A stretch of DNA of 64,000 nt, taken from assembly GCF_002162375.1 (NCBI RefSeq), contig NZ_CP021425.1, forward strand, positions 2,477,501 through 2,541,500, written 5' to 3'. The first letter of the stretch is position 1, and the number at the start of each line of letters is the position of its first letter. Origin of the DNA: Oleiphilus messinensis. GTDB lineage: Bacteria; Pseudomonadota; Gammaproteobacteria; Pseudomonadales; Oleiphilaceae. Made by a program: the position numbers and the translations under genes. Positions 48,143-57,154 of the stretch are shown here, piece by piece. The notes under the pieces are model-generated. The model was given only the letters and a program-made list of their open reading frames with translations, was not told where the DNA came from and ran no database searches.

Positions 48143-49594
48143 TTAGATGATTCTTGAAAAACCAGTGGTAATGTTGTCTTGCGGTATATAGGCATCGAAA
48201 ACCTGACACACTGCCCGGATTAACAACCTGCCAGCTGGCTCAATCGTGATCTTCTCTGGTGTGGCAGTTAAGAGCCCATCTTTTTCCATACTTTGTAATC
48301 GTTTCAGTTCAGAACTGAAATATTCTGAAAAAACGATGTTGTTCTGTTGTTCAAATTTTTGAATATCAACATTGAAATGACAAATCAACTGCATGATTAA
48401 ATTACGACGGATCGAGTCATCTGTAGTCATCCATACGCCGCGCTTAACCGGAAGTTCTTGTTGGTCAATTGTAGTTAAATAGGTGTCCAGGTCGTGATGA
48501 TTCTGGTAGTAGCAGTTACCAATCTGACTGATTGCTGAAACGCCCATGCTGACCAGGTCACAATGGCTATGGGTTGTGTACCCTTGAAAATTCCGGTGTA
48601 GTTTACCTTGATCCTGTGCTATGGAAAGTTCATCATCCGGTTTCGCGAAATGATCCATGCCAATGTAGCGGTAACCGGCAGAGGTCAGGGTCCGGATCGT
48701 ATTCTCAAGAATAATCAGTTTTTCCGCCGGAGCAGGGAGGTCTTGTTCCTGAATTCTGCGTTGCGGCATGAACTTGGAGGGCATGTGTGCGTAATTAAAA
48801 ACAGACAAGCGGTCCGGGGACATTTCAATTACACGCTCAAGCGTCTCTTGAAATGTATCCCTTGTTTGCAAGGGGAGGCCATAAATTAAATCAATATTGA
48901 TGGATTTAAAGCCCAAGTCACGCCCATATTTCAGGATTTCACGGGTTTCCACTTCACTTTGAATTCTGTTTACGGCTTTTTGAACTGCGGGGTTAAAGTC
49001 CTGGACTCCGAGACTGATTCGATTGAATCCGATGTCTCTGAGTGTTTCTAAAATTGAACCATTGGCTTCTCGAGGATCAATTTCGATTGAATAATCCTGT
49101 GATCCATCATTGATAAGATTGAAGTGTTCATTAAGGCATGCCATCAAATCCCGCATTTGAGCTTGGGTGATGAAGGTTGGCGTACCGCCGCCCCAATGCA
49201 GTTGTTCTACTGGCCGATTGCCAGAATAAAGCTCCGCTTGCTGAGCAATGTCCTGGTAGAGGCGGTCAAGATAAGGTTGGGATTTTTCCCGCCGTTTGGT
49301 GATGACTTTATTGCAGGCGCAGTAGTAACAGATATGGGCACAAAACGGGATGTGAACATACAGAGAAATCGGGTCATCAGCGTGTTGGGTATATTGGGCT
49401 GCCCGGGTACAATCACTGACATTGAAGCCCTCGGTAAACTGAATCGCCGTTGGGTAGGATGTATAGCGTGGACCGGACAAATTGTAACGTTTGATCAGCT
49501 CATCATCCCATTCCCAGCCTTTTTGCAGAAGTTCAGTTCGGGATTTGAGCGGGATAATATTAGAGTCATTATGTGTTTCGGTAATTTGTGCCAT
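48143..49594 (-). CDS. hemN: Oxygen-independent coproporphyrinogen III oxidase
   Basis: A radical-SAM enzyme that makes protoporphyrinogen IX precursors without O2. The cluster motif is CAHICYYCAC (Cys85, Cys89, Cys92, with Cys94), followed by HWGGGTPTF and GLPLQT. At 483 residues it has an N-terminal extension of about 20 residues relative to E. coli HemN. A palindromic FNR/ANR-type site lies 62-75 bp upstream, and the gene is next to the cbb3 oxidase block, whose haems it would supply at low oxygen. Confidence 0.95.
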   Translation of the reverse strand: MAQITETHNDSNIIPLKSRTELLQKGWEWDDELIKRYNLSGPRYTSYPTAIQFTEGFNVSDCTRAAQYTQHADDPISLYVHIPFCAHICYYCACNKVITKRREKSQPYLDRLYQDIAQQAELYSGNRPVEQLHWGGGTPTFITQAQMRDLMACLNEHFNLINDGSQDYSIEIDPREANGSILETLRDIGFNRISLGVQDFNPAVQKAVNRIQSEVETREILKYGRDLGFKSINIDLIYGLPLQTRDTFQETLERVIEMSPDRLSVFNYAHMPSKFMPQRRIQEQDLPAPAEKLIILENTIRTLTSAGYRYIGMDHFAKPDDELSIAQDQGKLHRNFQGYTTHSHCDLVSMGVSAISQIGNCYYQNHHDLDTYLTTIDQQELPVKRGVWMTTDDSIRRNLIMQLICHFNVDIQKFEQQNNIVFSEYFSSELKRLQSMEKDGLLTATPEKITIEPAGRLLIRAVCQVFDAYIPQDNITTGFSRII

Positions 49595-49655
49595 AACGCA
49601 GTTGTCCGGATAATTGTCTTAATGTTTTAATCCTATCTCAGTTGGATGTTTTCGC

Positions 49656-49669
49656 TTTGACGGATGTCA
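49656..49669. promoter_or_regulatory. FNR/ANR-type binding site upstream of hemN
   Basis: TTGACGGATGTCAA is a perfect palindrome with the form TTGAC-N4-GTCAA, a common variant of the FNR/ANR box TTGAT-N4-ATCAA. Its centre is about 68 bp upstream of the hemN ATG, compatible with a -41.5 activator site. Confidence 0.7.
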
Positions 49670-49721
49670 ATATCGAGATGAATGGTCAGACAATTATCGA
49701 TGAGCAACAGGCACTAATTTG

Positions 49722-50408
49722 TTAGAAAAATTTGGTGTAGGGGATGGGCAAGGTCCAAAGACCCAGCCCGATCAAAATCAATCCCATTAGTTGACTGAAA
49801 TGGGGGTGGGCTTTTAGTTTGTTTAATTGTTGTGCAAACAGTCCTGTGCCGATCACCGCAGGTAATGTTCCTAAGCCAAAACAGAGCATCACGCCTGAGG
49901 CTTGCCAGGGTGAGGCTTGCGCGCTTGCGTAAATCAATGTGCTGTACACCAGCCCGCAAGGCAACCATCCCCAAATGCTGCCTAAAAGCAGTGTTTGAAG
50001 TGCTGTTTTGGGCGGAAATACCCGTTTCCCGAATGGTTCCAGGTGTTGCCATATCAAGCTGCCAGCCTTTTCCAGCTTGAGTAATCCAAGCCAGATACGG
50101 GCGACGTATAACCCCATGCAGATCAACATCGTTCCAGCTAAAATACGCAACCACTGTAACGACTCGGCCCATATTGTCACCGAGGAATAAGTGACAATGC
50201 CGACCAGGAGACCCATTGCGCCATAGCTAAGCAAGCGTCCAGTATTGTAAAGAAGAAGGGTCTGGATTTGCCGTGCGGTATAACCCTCTCCGCTTTTTAT
50301 ACTGAGGCTGAGAGCACTTGAGATACCACCACACATGGCGATGCAATGGCTCGCCCCCATCAGGCCAATCAAAAGTGCGGCGAAATAGGGATAATCAAAA
50401 CTGTTCAT
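49722..50408 (-). CDS. Sulfite exporter TauE/SafE-like (DsbD_2) membrane protein of the cco cluster
   Basis: A 228-residue inner-membrane protein with about six transmembrane helices. The N-terminus has the conserved GASHCIAMCGGISSA motif, and a second conserved segment is GSIWGWLPCGLVYS. Members of this family commonly sit at the end of ccoGHIS and are thought to take part in copper or redox steps of cytochrome oxidase assembly; this is not proven. It overlaps ccoS by 4 bp, showing translational coupling. Confidence 0.83.
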   Translation of the reverse strand: MNSFDYPYFAALLIGLMGASHCIAMCGGISSALSLSIKSGEGYTARQIQTLLLYNTGRLLSYGAMGLLVGIVTYSSVTIWAESLQWLRILAGTMLICMGLYVARIWLGLLKLEKAGSLIWQHLEPFGKRVFPPKTALQTLLLGSIWGWLPCGLVYSTLIYASAQASPWQASGVMLCFGLGTLPAVIGTGLFAQQLNKLKAHPHFSQLMGLILIGLGLWTLPIPYTKFF

Positions 50409-50656
50409 CTTTCTGTGTGTGTGGATGTGTCAGGTGAGAGCCCGGAGTTTGTAGATTCGTTGTTTGGAGTACTCTGTTGTGGTTTGGCTGGTTTCGCGGA
50501 GTCTGGAATCATATGCTCGTCATCATCGAATAGAATCTGATGCGCTGGACCCTCCAGGTCGTCGAACTGCCCGGATCTGATAGCCCAGCCAAAAAACCAG
50601 ATTGCGACAGCGATAATAGTCAGTGAAATCGGGATGAGAACGTATAGTATTTCCAT
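50405..50656 (-). CDS. ccoS: cbb3-type oxidase assembly protein CcoS
   Basis: A small membrane protein, 83 residues, with one transmembrane helix and the family signature FFGWAIRSGQFDDLEGPAHQ followed by ILFDDD. CcoS is needed for cofactor insertion into cbb3 oxidase. The C-terminal 35 residues are a polar, variable tail. It starts 3 bp after ccoI. Confidence 0.94.
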   Translation of the reverse strand: MEILYVLIPISLTIIAVAIWFFGWAIRSGQFDDLEGPAHQILFDDDEHMIPDSAKPAKPQQSTPNNESTNSGLSPDTSTHTER

Positions 50657-50659
50657 GAC

Positions 50660-53194
50660 CTACCTTTTAACTCTGAGTGCATTGATAACCACAATCAGTG
50701 AGCTGAGTGACATGCCAAGCGCTGCGAGATAGGGTGGAATCATCCCCATAACAGCCATCGGCAATGCAAGAATGTTGTATGAAAGTGCCCAAGCCAGATT
50801 CTGGGAGATAATTTGCTGGCTTTTCCGCGAGACATGAATGCTCTGCTCAAGGCAGGCCAGGTCATTGTTCATTAAAATGGAGTCGGCGTTAACTTTGGTG
50901 AAGTCTCGGGCATTTCCCATTGCGACAGAAACGTTAGCACCGGCCATCACGGGCACATCATTTATCCCGTCCCCAACCATGGTGACAATGTTATGTTCAG
51001 ACTGAAGCGCTTTTAGGAAGTTCAATTTGTCTTCCGGGCTAGCTTCTGCTTTGTAATTCTCGATACCCAATTGATCGGCTAAAGGCTGAACGACTTCGAG
51101 TCGATCACCGCTTAGAATATATGTTTTTATTCTTTGTGTATGGAGAGCGCGAATGACTGGGACAGCATCTTTTCTAATGTTGTCATCAAGAAAAATTGTT
51201 GCGAGGAACTCCTTTTCCGATGCCAGATACACCTCGATCAGGTGTGATGCTGACTCATCTGACTGATCATTTTTTGTCGCAGCAGATGGGTGCCAATCAG
51301 AAATGAAGCGCTGGTTACCAATCCTGTAGCGGGTGCTCTGGTAAACGCCTTCAACACCCTGACCGTTTACAATTTGCACTTGTGAAGCTGGATGTTTCCC
51401 GAATGTCCTGAAAACGGATGCGATAGGGTGGTTAGAATGTCGCTCCAGTGCACCAACGACATCCAGTATCTCTGTGTCCGTAACTCCATTTTCCCAGGTC
51501 TTGATTTTTTTCAGGGTGAGCTTGCCTTCAGTTAAGGTTCCTGTTTTATCGAGGACGATATGGTTGGTTTTTGCGAGCGTCTCAATTGCATGTCCCTTCA
51601 CAATCAAGAGCCCGATTTCTCTCAGTTTATCTGTTGCGGCCGTCAGTGTCGTCGGGGTGGCCAGAGACAGTGCACAGGGGCATGTTATCACCAGAACAGA
51701 GAGTGTAATTGCGAATGCGTGATCCGGGTCGTTTAAACCCCAGTAAACTGCCACAGCTGTTGCTACCAGAAGTACGCCCGCGACAAAATAGCTGGCAATT
51801 TTGTCTGCTTGCCGTGCGAGAGGGGGTTTATGCTGGAGTGCATCCTGTAGAATATCGAGGATGGCAGAAATTCGGCTGTGGTTTGCTTCCTTGCTTGCGC
51901 AAATGGAAATGGTTTGTTCGACGTTGATGGTGCCGGCCAGTACTGTGTCCCCAGCTTTTTTGCTAACTGGAATGAACTCACCGGTTAAGGCTGATTCATC
52001 GAAGCTGCTACTTCCTTCTGAAACCGTGCCATCACAGGGGGCGGTGTCACCTTGCTTGATGTGTAAAATGTCACCAATTTTAACTTCCTTGGCAGCGATT
52101 ACGTGCTCTGTGCCATCAGGGGCAATACGGGTTGCGGAGGTAGGAAGCAATTGCTGCAGTTTGCGAATTCCAAGTGTGCTTTTGAATCGGGTACGCATTT
52201 CGAAAAAGCGGCCCAAAAGCAGAAAAAATGTAAACATACAGACTGAATCAAAATAGACTTCCGCCCCCCCAAATAGTGTAACCCAGGCACTTGCTAGGTA
52301 TGCACAGCCGATCGCGAGGGAAACCGGGACATCCATTGTCAGGTGGCGGGTTTTAAGGTCTCGCAAAGCCGCTTCGAAAAACGGTTTTGCTGAATACAGG
52401 ACTACCGGTGTGGCAACCAACAGGCTAACCCAGCGGAACAGAATGAGAAACTCCTCGGAAATGCCGCTCAATGCACCGACGTAGAGCGGGATGGCGAGCA
52501 TCATATTCTGCATGGTACCGATGCCGGCTACACCAAGGCGGAATATGGCTTGTTTTTGTTGTTTTTGTTGCAGTTCATCGATTTCGTTGGCTTGATAAGG
52601 CTTGGCGCTGTAGCCGATGCCGTGAATGGCAATCAGTAGATCACTGAACCGAGTCAACTCCGGGTTCCATATAGCTGTTGCGATTTGGGTGCTGTGATTA
52701 ATCTTGAACTGGACTACGCCATTCTGCTGATTTAGATGCTGTTCCAGAAGCCACACGCAGGCTGCACAGGTGATGCCCTCAACATAGATACGAGTCTTGA
52801 CGCATTTGGTGAATTCGCCGTCTATACGTTCCTCAACGATTTCTGTAAATTCCTTACTGATATCCTCCCGATCATATAAATGGAGTTCTTCTTTTTTGTG
52901 GGTTTCGAGCAGCTCGGGCTTGGTGAGTTTTTCGTTCCGGTATTGGTAAAATGCGGTAAGGCCAGTACCCAGAATTGTTTCAGCGACCGCTTGACAGCCC
53001 AGACAACAGAATCGAAGTTGCTTGCCATCATGTTCAGTTTTCAGATTCAGGTCATCTGGAATCGGCAACTGGCAATGATAGCAGGTTAGATCCTTTTCGC
53101 TGGTTGGAGTCTGGCTGTCTTCCGGGCGCATGCCCGCTGCCTCGGGACCTGACATTTTATCCTGCGGAGAAGCTGGAGTTACCTGCATAGACAA
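50660..53194 (-). CDS. ccoI: Copper-transporting P1B-type ATPase CcoI (FixI)
   Basis: A heavy-metal P-type ATPase of 844 residues that provides copper for the cbb3 oxidase. The N-terminal metal-binding domain has cysteines at 38, 41, 63, 64 and 67 (CYHC, FCCLGC). An HMA domain follows with CAAC at 143-146. The membrane metal motif is CPCALSL and the phosphorylation motif DKTGTLTEG, with GDGINDVP in the hinge. It belongs to the CopA2/FixI branch. It is in the ccoGHIS unit, 12 bp after ccoH. Confidence 0.95.
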   Translation of the reverse strand: MSMQVTPASPQDKMSGPEAAGMRPEDSQTPTSEKDLTCYHCQLPIPDDLNLKTEHDGKQLRFCCLGCQAVAETILGTGLTAFYQYRNEKLTKPELLETHKKEELHLYDREDISKEFTEIVEERIDGEFTKCVKTRIYVEGITCAACVWLLEQHLNQQNGVVQFKINHSTQIATAIWNPELTRFSDLLIAIHGIGYSAKPYQANEIDELQQKQQKQAIFRLGVAGIGTMQNMMLAIPLYVGALSGISEEFLILFRWVSLLVATPVVLYSAKPFFEAALRDLKTRHLTMDVPVSLAIGCAYLASAWVTLFGGAEVYFDSVCMFTFFLLLGRFFEMRTRFKSTLGIRKLQQLLPTSATRIAPDGTEHVIAAKEVKIGDILHIKQGDTAPCDGTVSEGSSSFDESALTGEFIPVSKKAGDTVLAGTINVEQTISICASKEANHSRISAILDILQDALQHKPPLARQADKIASYFVAGVLLVATAVAVYWGLNDPDHAFAITLSVLVITCPCALSLATPTTLTAATDKLREIGLLIVKGHAIETLAKTNHIVLDKTGTLTEGKLTLKKIKTWENGVTDTEILDVVGALERHSNHPIASVFRTFGKHPASQVQIVNGQGVEGVYQSTRYRIGNQRFISDWHPSAATKNDQSDESASHLIEVYLASEKEFLATIFLDDNIRKDAVPVIRALHTQRIKTYILSGDRLEVVQPLADQLGIENYKAEASPEDKLNFLKALQSEHNIVTMVGDGINDVPVMAGANVSVAMGNARDFTKVNADSILMNNDLACLEQSIHVSRKSQQIISQNLAWALSYNILALPMAVMGMIPPYLAALGMSLSSLIVVINALRVKR

Positions 53195-53206
53195 TTCGAT
53201 TGGAGA

Positions 53207-53719
53207 TTATTGAAATTGACTGACCAGTACAACTGGTGTGTCAGAAGGAAACGCGATTACACCTTTCAATTGCCATCCACCGGCTTCAGAAGTCAGTGTG
53301 ATATAGCGTTTACCCTCGAATTTTTCCGGAATTTCAGCAATAAATGTTTGCTTGTCAAGCGGCAACAAGGTGGTGCGATAATCGAGCTTGGCCAGAGTCG
53401 GGTGCTCAAGCGACAAGGCAATGTCGGAATATTGCTCAGGTGGCATTTCCATAAGATGGACTTGAATCTCATTAATACCGCTATCGCTCGATACTTTTGC
53501 CTGGATGCCCAATTCCGCTGCTTTCATATCCTTGGAGATGTTCATGTTTATTGCCAGGCCATCTTTGTAGTATTCATCGTTGACCAACTCGTTCTGACTG
53601 GTCAGGGCGAAGTAAATCATGAACATGCTGTAAACGATCGAAGCAAATGGTATGCCGATCAGGAACCAGGGCCAAAACTGTTTGTACCAAGGACGGGGAG
53701 CGTTACTGCTGGATGTCAT
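53207..53719 (-). CDS. ccoH: cbb3 oxidase assembly protein CcoH (FixH)
   Basis: A 170-residue protein with one N-terminal transmembrane helix (about 14-35: FWPWFLIGIPFASIVYSMFM) and a periplasmic FixH domain. The segment LVNDEYYKDGLAINMN is characteristic. CcoH stays bound to the mature oxidase in some bacteria. It lies between ccoG and ccoI. Confidence 0.92.
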   Translation of the reverse strand: MTSSSNAPRPWYKQFWPWFLIGIPFASIVYSMFMIYFALTSQNELVNDEYYKDGLAINMNISKDMKAAELGIQAKVSSDSGINEIQVHLMEMPPEQYSDIALSLEHPTLAKLDYRTTLLPLDKQTFIAEIPEKFEGKRYITLTSEAGGWQLKGVIAFPSDTPVVLVSQFQ

Positions 53720-53848
53720 TTAAAAAACCGATTTCGAGTTGGATGGTCAGGTGTTAAGTTACTGTTTGCCTGTTTATGATACCACTTGTGGGGCAAACCC
53801 GTGAGCTTTTCATGATGAACGGCCTGTAACAATTAACAGGCCTCCCAT

Positions 53849-55333
53849 TTAAAGCAATGGGGGTGGGCCAAGGAAGCGGCTGTCCGAATCTGCAACGGTG
53901 TCAGGATTATCGACTGCGGTGGCATAGAATGTGATTTCATGACTGGTTGATTTCAGGTTTGCCGGGTCGGTTTCAACGCTAATAGGCACTGATGCCACTT
54001 CACCAGATTGAATGGTAACTCGGGTTGTGGTGGAGATAAAACCACCAGGAAGTCCTTCAACTGTGACATCAAATTCGCGCAGAGTATCGGCCATATTGAC
54101 GATTTTGAGCGTATAAGTGTTTTCAATAAAGCCCTTGGGAGTGGTGTAGTAAAGTGCACCCCGATCCCGAATTACGTCCAGCTCCAGCGGTATGCGAGTC
54201 GCGATGGAGTAGACGACGGCGAGAACCATAAGCACCAAAGCCGTCAGATAGCCGATGGATTTTGGGCGCACCAAGTGACTTTCGCTACCTTCAAGCGCTT
54301 TTTCGGTCGCGTAGCTGATCAGCCCACGTGGATAGTTCATTTTGTCCATGATCTGATCGCAGGCATCGACACAGAGTGCGCAGCCAATGCATTCGTACTG
54401 GAGGCCGTCGCGTATATCTATTCCGGTCGGGCAAACCTGTACGCACATTCCACAGTCCACACAATGTCCCAGTCCACTGCTCACGGGATCCGCGCTCTTT
54501 TTACGCTTTCCTCGTGGCTCCCCCCGCTGGTAGTCATAGCTCACGGTGAGTGTATCCTGATCGAACATTACGGACTGGAAGCGTGCATAGGGGCACATGT
54601 ACAAACAGACTTGCTCCCGCATCCAGCCTGCATTAATGTAAGTTGCCAGGGTAAAAAAGGCGATCCAGAAATAGGCCCAACCGCTGCTTACTGTAAACGT
54701 AAACAGGTCGGGAACCAGCTCTCGAATCGGATAAAAGTAGCCTACAAATGTTAAGCCTGTTGCAAGCGCTACGAACAGCCATGCCCCATGTTTGAGGGAT
54801 TTCTTCAACAACTTGTTTGTGGAGTTAGGCGCTTTGTCCAACTTAATTCGTTGGTTTCGACTACCTTCGATGCGTTCTTCAATCCACATGAAAACGAAAG
54901 TCCAAGCGGTTTGAGGGCAGGTGTAACCACACCACATTCGGCCAAAGAGTGTCGTGATAAAAAATAGACCAAAGGCGCATATGATAAGGAGCCAGGAGAG
55001 TAAGATAAAATCCTGAGGCCAGAAGGTGGTGCCAAACAAATGAAATTTTCGTTCTGGTAAATCAAAATGAATCAATGGCTGGCCGTTGACATTAATCCAG
55101 CAAAGCAGGAAATAACTGCCCATAAGCAGCCAAAGCGAGATACTGCGGATTCTTTGGAAGAAACCTTGAATTTCTTTTACGTAAATCTTCTTCCGACTGG
55201 CATAGAGCTCAATCGTTTGTGGTTTTGGGGGCGTATCTGCAGATAGCCCGGCTTGATTGGAGTCTGTTATGTCTTGTGTCGGTATTTTTGTTACCGAAGA
55301 CACATTTTCTGAGTTAGAAGCATTGTTGGACAT
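53849..55333 (-). CDS. ccoG: Cytochrome c oxidase accessory protein CcoG (FixG/RdxA)
   Basis: An Fe-S membrane protein of 494 residues that reduces Cu(II) for cbb3 assembly. Several transmembrane helices are followed by two [4Fe-4S] motifs (CVDCGMCVQVCPTGID and CIGCALCVDACDQIM) and a C-terminal Ig-like domain. The motif GRMWCGYTCPQTAW is conserved. I place the start at ATG 55333 (MSNNASNSEN); an in-frame ATG 72 bp upstream lies within the hairpin-bearing spacer. Confidence 0.94.
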   Translation of the reverse strand: MSNNASNSENVSSVTKIPTQDITDSNQAGLSADTPPKPQTIELYASRKKIYVKEIQGFFQRIRSISLWLLMGSYFLLCWINVNGQPLIHFDLPERKFHLFGTTFWPQDFILLSWLLIICAFGLFFITTLFGRMWCGYTCPQTAWTFVFMWIEERIEGSRNQRIKLDKAPNSTNKLLKKSLKHGAWLFVALATGLTFVGYFYPIRELVPDLFTFTVSSGWAYFWIAFFTLATYINAGWMREQVCLYMCPYARFQSVMFDQDTLTVSYDYQRGEPRGKRKKSADPVSSGLGHCVDCGMCVQVCPTGIDIRDGLQYECIGCALCVDACDQIMDKMNYPRGLISYATEKALEGSESHLVRPKSIGYLTALVLMVLAVVYSIATRIPLELDVIRDRGALYYTTPKGFIENTYTLKIVNMADTLREFDVTVEGLPGGFISTTTRVTIQSGEVASVPISVETDPANLKSTSHEITFYATAVDNPDTVADSDSRFLGPPPLL

Positions 55334-55391
55334 AATTAAGCACTTCCTGAATCGACATAGCAATTGATCGGTATTGCTATAGCGACTCTGT

Positions 55392-55418
55392 CGGGCAATG
55401 CGCACGCCGCATTGCCCG
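55392..55418 (-). terminator. Strong hairpin between ccoP and ccoG
   Basis: CGGGCAATGCG (55392-55402) and CGCATTGCCCG (55408-55418) form a perfect 11-bp stem with a 5-nt loop. There is no U-tract. A second inverted repeat, ATAGCAAT/ATTGCTAT, is at 55357-55380. The pair may lower read-through from ccoNOQP into ccoGHIS. Confidence 0.6.
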
Positions 55419-55444
55419 CAGAATTGCGTGGAAAAGTCCGGCTT

Positions 55445-56350
55445 TTACTTGTTGGACAGGCTGTAGATATACGCTGCCAAAATGTGAACTTTGTCTTCTC
55501 CGAGCAAGTCTTTGTGTGCAGGCATCACACCAGCACGGCCATGTTCGATCGTATATTTGATCTGGCGTGCTGTGCCACCGTAGAGCCAAACACCATCTGT
55601 CAGATTCGGTGCTCCCAAAGCCTGGTTTCCTTTGGCATCCGGGCCATGACACGCAGCACATGCCTGCTGAAACATTTGTCCGCCTCGTTCGGCTGATGCA
55701 GAATCGTCTGATCGATCACTAAAGGAAAGAATATAATTAACGACATCGAGCAGTTCGGCTTCAGTCATATCAGGCTTCAGTCCTTTTGCAGGCATGTTGC
55801 CATTTCGACCAACCAAGATGGTTTCTTTGATTTTGTCGGGAGAGCCGCCATACAACCAGTCATTATCAGTCAAATTTGGAAAGCCGAAACTTCCGCGGGC
55901 TGTTGAGCCATGACATAAGGAGCAGTTGTTTGCAAACAAACGCTGGCCAATCTGAATGGCTTCCGGATTCTTCGAAAGCTCTGCGATTGGCGTGGTGCTG
56001 TGCTTGGCAAATATAGGACCAAATTTTTCTGTCGCTTCTTGAACTTCCCGCTCATGTTGATTCGCGGAGCTCCAGCCCAATATCCCCTGGAAGTTACCGA
56101 GGGTCGGGTACAGAACGCAATAAGCGAGCGCGAAAATGATGGTGGAAATAAACATATAAAACCACCATTTAGGTAATGGGTTGTCCAGTTCTTCGATGCC
56201 ATCGAAGGTATGGCCCATTGTTTTTTCAGTTTCTGTATCAGTCGTTTGACTTTTGCGTGTAGCGTAAAGTAGCCACCAGGACCCAAAAATGCTTCCCAGT
56301 ACAATTACACTTATCCACAAGCTCCAGAAGGTACTTAAATCTTCACTCAT
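55445..56350 (-). CDS. ccoP: cbb3 oxidase dihaem subunit CcoP
   Basis: A membrane-anchored dihaem cytochrome c of 301 residues. Two N-terminal hydrophobic segments (about 9-29 and 64-82) are followed by two haem motifs, CSLCH (143-147) and CAACH (231-235), with distal methionines in GNMPAKG and GVMPAHK. It passes electrons from soluble cytochrome c to CcoO. It overlaps ccoQ by 8 bp. Confidence 0.96.
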   Translation of the reverse strand: MSEDLSTFWSLWISVIVLGSIFGSWWLLYATRKSQTTDTETEKTMGHTFDGIEELDNPLPKWWFYMFISTIIFALAYCVLYPTLGNFQGILGWSSANQHEREVQEATEKFGPIFAKHSTTPIAELSKNPEAIQIGQRLFANNCSLCHGSTARGSFGFPNLTDNDWLYGGSPDKIKETILVGRNGNMPAKGLKPDMTEAELLDVVNYILSFSDRSDDSASAERGGQMFQQACAACHGPDAKGNQALGAPNLTDGVWLYGGTARQIKYTIEHGRAGVMPAHKDLLGEDKVHILAAYIYSLSNK

Positions 56351-56528
56351 GGTCTTTCTTCTCCGAATTTTTCAGGGTACGAGCGTCAATGTCGTCATCA
56401 TCAAATGGTAGATTCGATGCCTCATCAAATTGTGATTTGCGTCGAGAGCTATAGGCCCACAAACAAACACCGATGAATGCAATCATGACCAGTATTGTTG
56501 ATATGCCTCGTACAGTATTAATATCCAT
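56343..56528 (-). CDS. ccoQ: cbb3 oxidase subunit CcoQ
   Basis: A 61-residue single-span membrane protein with hydrophobic segment ISTILVMIAFIGVCLWAYS and an acidic tail with NLPFDDDD, as in the family. It stabilises the oxidase complex. It overlaps ccoP and lies 5 bp after ccoO. Confidence 0.92.
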   Translation of the reverse strand: MDINTVRGISTILVMIAFIGVCLWAYSSRRKSQFDEASNLPFDDDDIDARTLKNSEKKDHE

Positions 56529-56533
56529 TGCGA

Positions 56534-57142
56534 TTACCGCTTGGTTGGCAAAATGGTACCCAGTTGCTGCAGGTAGGCAACCAGCGCGTCAATTTCTTTG
56601 TGTCCTTCAACTGCTGCAGATGCACCGGCAATATCTTCATCAGTATACGGGACGCCAACTTTTCGTAATGCTTCCATCTTTTTCGGTGTTAATTTATGGT
56701 CAACCTTGTCTTTAAACAGCCAAGGATAAGATGGCATGATGGACTCTGGTACTACGTTACGTGGGTTGTAAAGGTGAGCACGGTGCCAATCGTCACTGTA
56801 GCGCCCACCAACACGAGCCAGGTCCGGACCAGTACGCTTGGAACCCCACAGGAATGGGTGTTCGTAAACGTGTTCGCCCGCCACTGTGTAGTGACCATAA
56901 CGCTCTGTTTCCGCTCGGAAAGGACGGATCATCTGGGTGTGGCACACGTGACAGCCTTCCCGAATGTAGATGTCCCGACCTTCCAGTTGAATCGCGTTCA
57001 GTGGCTTGAGGCCTGCAATTGGTTCATTTAGTTTTTTCGAGAAAAACAATGGAACGATTTCAACCAATCCACCAAAGCTGATTGCCACGATGGTCAGAAT
57101 GATCATCAGGCCAAGGTTCTTTTCAACTATTTCATGATTCAT
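56534..57142 (-). CDS. ccoO: cbb3 oxidase monohaem subunit CcoO
   Basis: A 202-residue cytochrome c with one N-terminal transmembrane helix and one haem motif CHVCH (64-68). The conserved [13 protein letters not shown] and [10 protein letters not shown] segments (axial methionine region) are intact. It accepts electrons from CcoP and passes them to CcoN. Confidence 0.96.
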   Translation of the reverse strand: MNHEIVEKNLGLMIILTIVAISFGGLVEIVPLFFSKKLNEPIAGLKPLNAIQLEGRDIYIREGCHVCHTQMIRPFRAETERYGHYTVAGEHVYEHPFLWGSKRTGPDLARVGGRYSDDWHRAHLYNPRNVVPESIMPSYPWLFKDKVDHKLTPKKMEALRKVGVPYTDEDIAGASAAVEGHKEIDALVAYLQQLGTILPTKR

Positions 57143-57154
57143 TTTATATACTCC

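Noticed and set aside
54008-54754. 248-codon plus-strand frame inside ccoG
   Set aside because: It is antisense to a clearly real, conserved Fe-S protein and shows no features of its own.
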